This document shows, in pieces, positions 34,501-47,000 of a stretch of DNA of 64,000 nucleotides. Made by a program: the position numbers and the translations under genes. Under the pieces are notes generated by a model that saw only the letters and a list, made by a program, of their open reading frames with translations, was not told where the DNA came from and ran no database searches. The stretch lies in contig OZ020490.1 of assembly GCA_963971405.1 (NCBI GenBank), positions 30,529,464 to 30,593,463 on the forward strand, written 5' to 3'. How positions within the stretch are numbered: the stretch's first letter is position 1; every line of letters starts with the position of its first letter. The stretch is from Psococerastis gibbosa. Lineage: Eukaryota > Arthropoda > Insecta > Psocodea > Psocidae.

Positions 34501-37500
34501 AGCCTAACTGCTGGTCGGCAATCGCCAGACAATTTTATTCTATATTTGGAAACTCTACTGAGTTGATTTATGTATAGGTACCGTACATCTACCATGATTG
34601 AACAATATGATGTGACAACACTAGTAGTTACCTCGGAAAAGGTTAAAAAATAAAATAAAAAACGCCATGGTCATACCGAACACTCATAAAGGGCATTTTG
34701 TCTTTAAGCTAAGTTAGTTAAGAGCTATGAATAACTCCTGGTATTCCGCTCGCAATGGTGTATTTTTTTGTGAGATTCCACAGAAGTCATGACAATAATT
34801 ACCGTAATTTTTGACAAAATGCACGATTTATTTATTAAGTATTTATATTTATATCTTTCCTGCCCTCAACTCTCCTACTCAACAATTAAAACACAATACC
34901 ACCGTTTCTAACCAAAATTTTTAATTAAATACAGCAAAGTGCCTATTTAAATAAAATCTATTTAAAATTAAAATCTATTTAAACAAAAAGTTGCCAAAAT
35001 CATTCTGCCTCTTGAAGAAATCTCCAAAGTCACCATAGTTGTTGGAAGCCTTCAGCCCGTAGAAGAAATGAAATGAGAATGATTTCGGCAACTTTGGTGA
35101 TTTTTTCAAGAACCCCCGAAGTCCCTAACTTTGTTGGGGCCCTGTGCAAAATGAATGTGTCCCTGTTGGCCGATACATGTAGTCACCTATATAGGTGAAT
35201 ACATGTATCGGCCAACAGGGACACATTCATTTTGCCCAGGGCCCCAACAAAGTTAGGGACTTCGGGGGTTCTTGAAGAAATCACCAAAGTTGCCGAAATC
35301 ATTCTGCCTCTTGAAGAAATCACCAATGTTGCCGAAATATTTCTGCCGTATGTAAAAGCCTGTAAATAGGAGATTGTTCAATGTTAGGTTCTATTTGTTG
35401 TCGGGAATGGGGTTCATTTGTGGCGTCATTTTGTAGATGGCAGCACCAGTTGCAATGATATCAAAGCGTTGTTTTTTTCCATAAGCCTCAATACTATTTT
35501 AAAATGATTTTTAATTACGTATTATTTTAAAGTGATATTTTTCTATAAATCATGGAGGATATATATATTAAATTATATGCAGCGAAATAAGGTCCAGGCA
35601 TAGTAAAAATATTATAAAAAATATTAAAATAATTAATTAGATGCTAAGAGTTTAGTTTTCGCATGCAAACGGCGGCCATTTTGAATAATATGGATATCGG
35701 TTTGTCGTCAGCGAACCTAGTGACCAAAACTGTCCCTACAGAACCTCATTACGGATGACTGTAGTAATTCAAGCAATTACCTGTTATGCACGAGTGAGAG
35801 TCAGTAATGTTCTACTTTTAATAGGGAGTAATTATGTATATAGTATATATCCGGAGATTTCTGTGGATGATAGTTTTGAACGTATTATTTCTAATTATCT
35901 AGATTATAATGTGAGAGAGAGTCAGTTCTACTTTCAATAGGGAGACAATTATGTTTATTATGAACATCGACGCCCAGAGCCAGAGTATTTCTCCCAAATA
36001 AATTTGCGCACAAAAAAACTTACCTGGAGCCGGAGTGGCTGAGTGTTGGCCATTAACGGCAACGACGAAAGCAGCCAGGGATACCAAACACAATTGGAAG
36101 TGGAACATGTTTAGGCAACAGATTGTTCTAGTGTGCTGTTCACGGATTCAGAATCCGCTTTTATACCCAGCTCATTAAAAATTATCAGTGCAATAACACT
36201 GTGACATTTTAAAATTGGTTGTATAAACAGTATATATTGGTAATATTAATATCATAACAAGAAATAATGAGGTCTATTATTAGGGTTTTTATGGGCCTAT
36301 TATTATAGCAACTCATATAACTTATGTACATTCTGCTTATTAATAATAATTACATTGGTTGTAAAAGGGCAATTTGGCCATATAATGACATTGTTACCAG
36401 AAATTAAAATGCCTAATATTTGGTTATTATGTGCTTTGGCCTTGAATTTAATGAGGACCTATGAAATATTAAATTTGTGTGCGTTCAACACTTTATGATT
36501 ATACAGGGTTTCTTCATTCAAATTTAGGCTTAAGTGAGGCCTAAAGAGGGCCGTGTTCTTTTGCAAATCACATTTAACAGCTATTTCGGTGATATCTTTA
36601 TTATCATATAAGAGAAAAACCATCAGAAACGTAATATGTAAGAAGCACAACGAGTCAGCCCGTACAGTATATACAGGACATGTACCGTGGTGGTACGGAC
36701 TCTGACATTCACCCGAAAGGTTGTTGGTTCGAGTCCCACACTGGCTACATTTTCTGGCTATGCTTCGGAGGGCATGTAAAGCAGGCGGTCCCGGGTCATC
36801 CTAGTTGAGTGTAAGAAAGGGCTTTATAGCCCTAACTCGGCTAGCTTGGCTTAGTAATAGAAACAATAGAAAGTCCTTATTTATTTATATATCTCGAAGT
36901 AGGTCGTTATAGAATTAGCTTATAGCAAAACCGGTAAGACTAAAGGGGAATTGTGACCGTATTTTATTTATTGATGCAAAACTTTGAGATTGAACAATAA
37001 TGAAGCTTGTACGAGTTAACACGGGAAATGCTTTTTGTTATCTTTGGTTTATCTTCAGTGGAACTGCGTACACTCCTTAGATTGTATCTCGGAGGCTGAG
37101 TTGTTGCTGAGGCGGGGATTCCACCGACCTGCTAGTGCTAAATACAAATACGGTGACGTGGTAACAGACATTCAACACTTAGGCGGGGTTTCCACCGACC
37201 TCGCATTGCAAAATGCAAATGACATTGACGGAAATGTTTGTTTTACTCTATGCCATAGTTAAAATTGATCAATGATCATAGAGTAAAATCACAAACAAAC
37301 TAAAATTAAAAAATGGCTTCATGGGATATGTTAATGTTAATTTTAATAGATTTCTATAAAAAGAAAAATTCAAATTTCCGTCAATGTCATTTGCATTCTT
37401 CAATGCGAGGTCGGTGGAAACCCCGCCTAAGTTTTGAAAGTCTGTTACCACGTCACCGTATTTGTATTTAGCACTAGCAGGTCTGTGGAATCCCCGCCTT

Positions 37501-40500
37501 TACTAATTGATAAATAGGAAAGCATGTACGGGTTGACTCGCACCATACTTCCGTATGTCCTCTGTCTCTCATATGTACTTTTATGTCCTCTGCGACCAGC
37601 AGCCATTTCTTTGCTGTTGTAAGGCGGGGTTTCCACATGCGTCAATCGTCAATGAAAAATATGAAATTGTATGGACATTTCAATTTTTCATTGATACACT
37701 ACGTTCCACATGTTTTTTCAACTATTGACACTTTTCGTCTATTGAAACGTATGCGCCAAATTTGTGAAATTTGTTTGCATTTGTTTTTTGAAATTTTGTT
37801 TGTATTTGTTTTCTTCGTACACTTATTATTTTTAATAAAACCTAATGATAGTAGGAGATCCGATTCGAATCATCCGAAGTAAGATCGATCTTCACCGATC
37901 TGTTTAATGGATGAAAACTGTTTTATAAACAATCTATTAAAATGTTTGTACTTAACATATTTCATGACGTCATTTTAGTTTGTTATTGTTTGCAGCGCGT
38001 GATTTTACTCTGTGATCATTGATCAATTTTAACAATGGCATAGAGTAAAATTGAAATGTCCTTCAATTTCATATTTCTCATTGACGATTGACGTATGTGG
38101 AAACCAACCCCGCCTAATCCATTCTCTTTAATTCTAATCGTTAGTCCGTCTGTCAATATCCGAAACACTAGATCTGATGCATACGAAACACTCCCTCTGC
38201 CCTTATGGTCTCTTTCGCGCACAAGGAACAGGAATTGGCAATATCAACATTCAACATATGCTCTAAGCACATCTATAACAAACCAGAATATGATGCCAAA
38301 AGCAGTTTTAAATCAAAAATAAACTTATACGTAAATAACAAATTGAAAGCACTCACTTAAGCACTACGAAACAACACAAAACGCAATAATGGGTTGCTTT
38401 TTTAAGTTGTGTAAGTAATTGTAAACTTTGAAGGCTGTATCCTACCACTTCTTCTTCGAGTCACAGCCGGATGGCTGGTTAGCAGCAACATGCGACTTGG
38501 ATGCCTCGAATTATACATGGTTGCTGGTTCTTGGGATGCCACTTGGGCCTATAATGCGGTGGTTTCCCCTTGCCTTCCGCATCCTATGCCGTTGACCGTC
38601 ACCTGTTGCCAGGATCCAGTTCGTCCGCCTTTAAGGAGCTTTTCGTCTCCCATGGACAAGAGGGTGCCCATGCCCTAACTCCACGGAGTTAGGCGGGGGG
38701 TCTTTGACCGAACCCCACTCGGTACCTGCCTGTGTTAGTCGTCATTGAATGTTGACGTTGTCCGCTCCTCACGGCGAGGAGGTATAGGTCAGGAGTTTGC
38801 TGAGGGGCCACCACTTAGACAATAGACTGAGGATTTCCAGTGTAATAGCCGCCCAAGATAATGCGTGACCCTCACGGTACGAGGGAGCGCATCTATTACA
38901 AAAATTGTAAGGATTGGATATTATTACGTGACTCAGCCATCGTAATCTTCTCCTCACTACCTTCTCTAAGGCTCTTCCATGTTATATTAACCAAAATAAA
39001 AACAAGTTTTGCTCTCGTAATGGTTGCAGGGTGTGATGGCTGGGCAAGGAGGAATGATGCAGCAAGGGCCGCCGGGCCAGCAGATGCAGAGCGGGAACCC
39101 AAACCAGGGGGGCCCGCAGCCTGGCCAACAGCAAAGTCAGCAACAACCCAAAAATTTGCCATGAGGTTGCTCAATAAAACAGGTACAATGTTAGTACGAG
39201 GATAATTTTTGAGGAGTTAGTCATTTGAACTATTGTTCAAGAAAATTTTACTAACAATGGTTGTAAGTAACTTCCAAGGTGACAGAATTTCTGCTAATAA
39301 CATAGGCATTAGGCAAATAGGATGTGGTTTCCGCACGGTTCCTAATTACAAATTAACACACAGCAGAAATTCTGTCAACTACAGAGGTTTGAGCTACTGC
39401 AATGAAATGTTCTGGGACGAATACCATGAAAATATTACATTGTCTGTAATTAAGAACTTTATTTTAAGTCTACTCACAGGTACAGATTAAAAAGTAATGT
39501 TAGTGTGATGAACTATTAAATAATATATTACTACGGTACAGTAAATTGTGGCACCGGTTTTTTAGAAAAATGTGTAATGGTTTTTTGATAAATACACGCA
39601 TTATTATTGGTTTGTGAACTGGCTACGGCCCGGTCCCCCCGACGCTTGGAAAGTATCTATAAGTAATACTGGACGGCACAGCTATCCACCAATGTATGAC
39701 TGTGCCGTGCAGTTTCTCCTACTGGAACTTTTCAAAGGATGTTGGGAGTCGCCCTTATTCGTAACGCATGTAACCCGCATAGTTGACCCGGTTTTTAGAC
39801 GAAATTAGTTATTTCCTAGTTTCATAGGTGAGTCATTTCTCTATCTAGTGAGTTGCCTGACCGACAAGGGCTACTACTTAGTTTAGTTAGGCGGCTATTC
39901 CACCGGCGATATTACTTCATATTTGATTTTGTCATTTACATTTGTTTTGTTTTAAGGAGACTAGATACTTAGCTTATCTATTATAAATTAAATTATGATA
40001 TGGTAGCAGGCTCTTTTTAATCACATTTGACGTCTGCTACCATATTATAACGTAAAATAGATAAGTTAAGTATCTACATAATATACTCCTTTGGCGTGGT
40101 TTCCACCGACCTGCTAGTGCTAAATACAAATACGGTGACGTGGTAACAGACATTCAAGACTTAGGCAGGGTTTCCACCGACCTCGCATTGCACAATGCAA
40201 ATGACATTGACAGAAATGTTTATTTTACTCTATGCCATAGTTAATATTGATCAATGATCATAGAGTAAAATCACAAACTAAAATTAAAAAATGGCTTCAT
40301 GGGATATGTTACGTACAAACATTTTAATAGATTTCTATAAAAAGAAAAACAAAAATTTCCGTCAATGTCATTTGCATTCTACAATGCGAGGTCGGTGGAA
40401 CCCCCCCCCCCCCCCCCCCAAGTCTTGAATGTCTGTTACCACGTCACCGTATTTGTATTTAGCACTAGCAGGTCGGTGGAAACCCCGCCTTAAAACAAAA

Positions 40501-40995
40501 CAAACGTCAATGACAAAATCAAATATGAAGTAAGAGCCAATGAGAGTGCACCCAATCAGGTGTTTTTTGTACAAATTCTATTTTCACAGGAAATATCGAT
40601 TGTAGAGCCGTCAAAAATGACCGTTATATTAGCAAAAGTGGTCTTCTACATTTTGATACATAATATCTAAGGCGCCCATTCCACATACGTCAATCGTCAA
40701 TGAAAAATTGAAAAATGACGTTTTAGCAGACATTATAGACATACTAAAAATTCTGCTACCACGTCAATTTACGTCATTTTTCAATTTTTCATTGACGATT
40801 GACGTATGTGGAATGGGCGCCTAACACTTACACCAATTAGCCACAGTTCTTTAACTCCCTCCTCGGGACTACAACACCTATCGTACTTTGTAGAAATCAA
40901 CAAATTATAGGGAAGTTGTTCATTCATTCATCGGTTAATTGTAAGAGTGGACCGAAAGGCCCAATATTCGCCCTTATGGAAATTAAAGACAATTT

Positions 40996-41028
<33 letters not shown>

Positions 41029-44000
41029 ATTCCATATAGGAGAGATGGTACATTCGAGCGCACCAAAAATATTTTTCTAGGCCTGGGCCTACTAGATGCC
41101 ACCTCTCCTATGACCAGCTATTGAACGTAGCAGACCTCAAAAAATACTTTTGGCACACTCGAACGTCCCACCTCTCCTATATAAAACTCTAGTTCATTGG
41201 ATGATTGATTTGTTTTGCAGGCGGGTGCCGCTGGTATGGTGGTGCGTGAGAGACAGACCATCTGGCAAGGCGTGCTGGAGTGGACTGAGAAGGGTAAGAC
41301 TCCCAACGAGAACCACAAGATTACGAAACAGGTGCCCTGTCAAGTGTCCTGTGCCAAGGTCGGCGAACCAGACCTGTAAGTTATTGATTTTGTTTAAAAG
41401 TAAGTTATTATGTAAGCGATGAATCACGAGTCGGTCAGCGTCACACGGGTAATTCAACATCGTTTGCACTGCGCATGCTCGTGGACTGCGCACGTAAATC
41501 GTACCACAGAACATCGTATATCTATTAGAGTACTCATCGTAGCCTACCATTATTAGTACAATTAGTTTTTTTCTACGTCTGCACCTAATATGGCGGGGAT
41601 TCCACCGACCGGCTAGGGCTAATAAATACAAAAACGGTGACGTGGTAGCAGATATTCAAGACTTAGGCGGTGTTTCCACCGACCTCGCATTGCAGAATGC
41701 AAATGACATTGACTGAAATGTTTGTTTTCCTGTATGCCATAGTTAAAATTGATCAATGATCATACAGTAAAATTCAGAATGCGCTTTTATACCCAGCTTA
41801 TTAAAAATTATCAGTGCAATAACACTGTGACATTTTAAAATTGGTTGTATAAACAGTATATATTGGTAATATTAATGTCGTAACAAGAAATAATGAGGTC
41901 TATTATTCGGGTTTTTATGGGCCTATTATGTACATTCTGCTTATTAATAATAATTGCCGTTTAATTTTGGCATTGGTTGTAAAAGGGCAATTTGGCCATA
42001 TAATGACATTGTTACTAGAAATTAAAATGCCTAATATTTGGCCTTGAATTTAATGCTTAGGCTTTAAGTGGCTAGCTCTTATTTATACTAAAATAATGAA
42101 TTGTTATATTGCAGAAAAGCGGATTCGTGGCCCCAGAAGTTGCTAATGCAGTTAATGCCGAAACAGTTGATCGGCAACATTGGAGGCGCGCACCTAAAGA
42201 ACTCTACCTCTGTGCTGTTCCATCCACAGCCGTGTGAGGCCCTGGATTCGCTTACTAGAGTTATGAGCTCCGGATTTGTAAGTAGATAGTAGTAACATTT
42301 GGTTCAAAAGTGTGGTGTTTGTATTTTAACATTGGGAAAATCGCACGCAGCCCCGATTGGTCTCGTATCTTCACCGGTAGGGGATCAACACGGCTGGCGG
42401 CCATGTTGCCGAGCACAACATCCCAAAGAAGGGGTGGCTACGTGAAAGTTTCCTCTATCAGTTGTTTTTTTCTGCGATGTGTGGGACGTTACTACTGTCG
42501 CATTTTTAAATTACTGCAGCAATTGTGTTGAGCGAAACACCGAGTTTTTTCGTTTTATTAATGTATGCTTATGGAATAAACTGTGTTTCGTTCGTTTCAA
42601 TTTTTACTGGTCCAGCAGTAAGCTGCCGTATACGTGCAAACTTGGTTACAGTCAGTTTCGATAAATTAATGATAATGCATTTTATATTTAAAATAATTAT
42701 TTATTATAATATACTAGAAATATATAACTAATAATTAAAGATTTATGAGTAAGACGACTCCAGTAAATAGTAGTAGTAGTAGTAGTAGTGTTCGTCGGGT
42801 TAATAACGACTTAGGCCTCATATTTGGGCCCATAGAGCGACCCCGACTTGACTGTCCTATGCCAGCCCATAGGACAGTGGACCTCCTGATTATAGTGGAT
42901 TCCGAACCACTTGGGAAACACAGTGAAGTCACACGATTAGTTCGGAGGGGACCAGGACAAGTCCTACCATGTTTCCCGACCGGCACTGTGCACACGACCA
43001 AGTTATCTGCAGCTTTGAACCTGTTCTGGTCCGCTGGATTCAGCTTGGTATGGCGGCCGGCCCTCCAGTAAATAAAAATATTTATGGAAATGTATATACC
43101 GGTGTAATTTTTATACATATGTTCCTGCCACGGCCCTTATAGCACTCGCACAACAACGCGCGTTAGTGTATTGTCCTTTTCATGCCCTCTGCAATACTTA
43201 ATTCTCCTAAGAGGTATGACACGTTCCCCTATGGGATAATTAGGAAAGGCGTTATATAAGGAGATGAATTGGGTCAGACGGCTTGACTAACTTACTTATA
43301 AATGTGCCTAGTATGCTTATCTTTATTAAAATACTACTAATGGGATGGCAGACTATACTACATGATCGGGAAGTTATGTAAACATGGTGACGGAAATTCT
43401 TCTAATCTGAACAACTTGTCGGTAAAGTTGTAAAGTCTTCTCTGATTATATGCGCCTGAAATGGTGAGGTAAAATGGGCTAAGGCGCTCTTTCCATTGAC
43501 CGGCTAGGGCTATTTCCCAAAACGGTGACGTGGTAGCAGACATTCAAGACTTAGGTGGCGTTTCCACTGACCTCGCATTGCAGAATGCAAATGACATTGA
43601 CGGAAATTAAAATTTTTCTTTTTATAGAAATCTATTAAAATGTTTGTACTTAACATATCCCATGACGCCATTTTTTAATTTTAGTTTGTTTGTTTGTGAT
43701 TTTACTGTATGATCATTGATCAATTTTAACTATGGCATCGAGGAAAATAAACCTTTCCGTCAATTCTGCAATGCGAGATCGGTGGAAACGCAACTTAAGT
43801 CTTGAATGTCTGCTACCACGTCACTGTTTTTGGAAATAGCCTAGCCGGTCAATGGAATGGGCGCCTAAGGGTCCCTGTTTCATATGCTATAAATATATGC
43901 CATTTTCTCTTTGATATGTACGGTTGAAAGAAGTAATTGGAATACTTTGGCGTCTGGCCGCCATCTTGGATTTTACCTGCCTCGGATAGTGACGGAGAAT

Positions 44001-47000
44001 AGGCCTATGTCTAGTTGACTCATTTTGATTGTAGTGAAAAGTCATTATTTATTTATTTATTCTTTTTTTTAGACAGCCGAAATTTAACAGCAGGACTATT
44101 GTATTATTTACCATTGATACTAATAATTCTTAATTTCGGTGCCTACCTATCTTCTTCTGAGGTCTCAATCTTAAAGATTGGTTAGCAGCAACTCCCTACA
44201 TCTTCCTCCAGCTCTCTCAGTCCTACGCCTTCGTCAGTTCTTGGTACGTTCGAGCTCCTGCGTCCTCCTTCAGTTGATCCATGAATTCTTTCTGTTGGTT
44301 TCTTCCTGTTCTCAGTGGTGGTGTGTACCTATACAGATAAATGCTGTATTGTAATGAATAAATAAGAAAGCATGTAGCAATTCTTTGCACTTGAACGGCA
44401 CTTTGCTGCTGGGTTGAGTGGGAAATAACGATATATGTTTTTAGGTTAGTCTTAATTTAACATTGGGGCGCCTATGTATTACTGTATGATTGGCAGGCCG
44501 GATGTGTCCACTTCACGTCGCCCAGTCTCTCGTCATGTGATATCAAAGTCCTAATTCTGTTGTACACGGTTGAGAAGCAAGCCTACCTGGGATTCATACC
44601 CAATGACCAAACCATGTTCGTTGACCGTCTCAGAAAGGTTATTCAGGCACAGAAGAACAGCCAAGCAATGATACGACAAAACCAGGTAAGTAGTCAATGT
44701 TTTATGTTTATTTAAATGTTCATACGGGTGTGAGAATGACTCGTTCCCATACTTTGCTAACACCTGTTACAATGTCAATGGTAAACATGTCTGAGCTTGC
44801 CCATTGGCACTTGTAGTCGGTGTGGGCTAACATCGAGGAATCAACAGTTTGCCAATGGCTACAAAAAATTCATTCGGAACCAATACCAATAGTGTCCTAA
44901 AACCATTGGTTGTTGGTAGGGCATAATTCTATGGGCCACACTATAAGTAGGCCTAAGTCCATAAAAATCACATCCATAATTATAATTATCAAAAAAATGA
45001 GATGAGAAACCTACTTGGAACTCAAGAGAAGGGTCAAGAACGGAGAAGATGTTGGGAAGAATTGCTGCAAGCCTGTGCCTTAGAGTAAATTGACTGCTTA
45101 TGTTGCGTGATCGACTCAACGATATTAAAATAGCATAGATGGAGCCAAGCCGTGAGATAAACATCGCTGAAAGAAGTGAAAGGTAGGGGAAATCGGTCAA
45201 CATGGGTTAAAGCGCTTCTTCGTTGTAGTGTTCCCAAAAAAAGGAAACAGTGAAATGAAATGAGTAACATCTTTTCATCTTTATATTAGGCGAGCTTTAG
45301 CCCCGAAGGGCTACTCTACCAGCTAACCTATTTTAGTTTAAAAATTATTTTTCTTCAAATTAATAATATACCATTTTTTTCCTTAAAAAATAAAAATGAA
45401 AATAAAAAATAGGGATAATAATGGAACTGTAGCCCGATCAGACGATTTTAATACCGGGGTTAATATAATTACATGTCACGTGCTGGTATTAATTCAATTA
45501 TTTAAAATAAATTAACAGTAAATTTCAGAATATTTTTAATTTTTGATGTTGGTAATCGTCGCATGAGTGCCAAACGCAGAAAATTCAAATTGTGTCTATT
45601 TAAACAATTAAATGGTCTTCGGCTACATTTTTGGTGAGTTTCTTAATTTTTTCTGTTATAGATTTAGACAAATTATTTATAATTCTTAATATGTATGTAT
45701 GTATGACTTTCAAGGTTGTTAGTTCGAGTCTCACACTGGCTACATTTTCTGGCCATGCTTCGGAGGGCATGTAAAGCAGGCGGTCCCTGCTCATCCTAAT
45801 TAAGTGTAAGAGAAGGCTTTATAGCCCTAACTCCGTTAGTTGGCTTAGGAATAGAACAACAAAAAGTCAAGATTTATTTATTTATTTTATTCATATTAAT
45901 TCAAAATTAAAACTTTTTTTTTATTTCTAGGGCGATATGTGTTTATATTTGCTATTTATATTTGCTACCACAGCGTCGCGACAGTTCAGTTCTTCAGTAT
46001 TGCCAACATCACAATTTAAAAAATTCTGAAATTTACTGTTCATTTATTTTTAAACAATTGAATTACCATCACGTGACATGGCATTATATTAACCCCGGTA
46101 TTAAAGCCTCCATGATTGGACTGCAGGGATAGTGGCAAATAAAAAACAAAAGAACAATTTAACAGGCGCAGTATGTTTCAGCGCATTTAACCAGTAATCT
46201 TAATAACTGACTTTTGGCTGCATTAGGCTTATGGTGAGTACCGCCTGCTTACAATAGGAAACTATTGTTAAGTGACTGAGCTCCGGATGACGATCCAGCC
46301 CGCCTGGTCGGTCTGATTTGGCGTCGCGTCTGTACCCCTATATTGTCATGGCAACTAAGAATCTCTGCCTGGTAGAGATTTCCATAATTAAATATTACTA
46401 ATATAAAAATAATTTGTTATATTTCTTTCGATAATATAAAAAAATATTGTATTTTAGAATTAAAAAAGAAAAATTAGTAAGCAAAATATGTCATGGACGA
46501 AACCGAACGAAACACGTTTGTCGGTGCTATTATTAATTTTGTTTTGTGAAAATAGTCAAGTAGTACTTAATGCTGTAAGTCATCGCTGCAAGATTGTGAA
46601 TAAAGAGAGAGGTACTGACGGATGCTAACTGTTCAGGTGCCTACATCTCAACCCGGAGCAACGCCGAGCATTCCCTCTGACGGTGGGGCACCGTCAGGTG
46701 TCATCATGTCGCAGACCAACACTATGGCAATGGGAGGGGGCCAAATCTCACAGGTACAGTTAGAATTATATATAGGAGAGATAGGACATTTGAGCGTGCC
46801 AAAAATAGTTTTTTAATCCTGGTACGTTTTTTCAATGGTTGGTCATAGGAAACGTGGGATCAGGTGGTCCCAGCATTAGAACAGCCATCTATTTTATTAT
46901 ACATATATACCCACGAGGTGAGCCCTATCGCTGTCTAGTAAGTTTCCTAGCCGACAAGGGTTGCCACTCAGTTTAGTTAAGAGCCAATCGGAGTACAAAG

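Noticed and set aside
39614-39808. 64-codon open frame after MED25 exon 7
   Set aside because: No known motif and no splice signals in phase with MED25.
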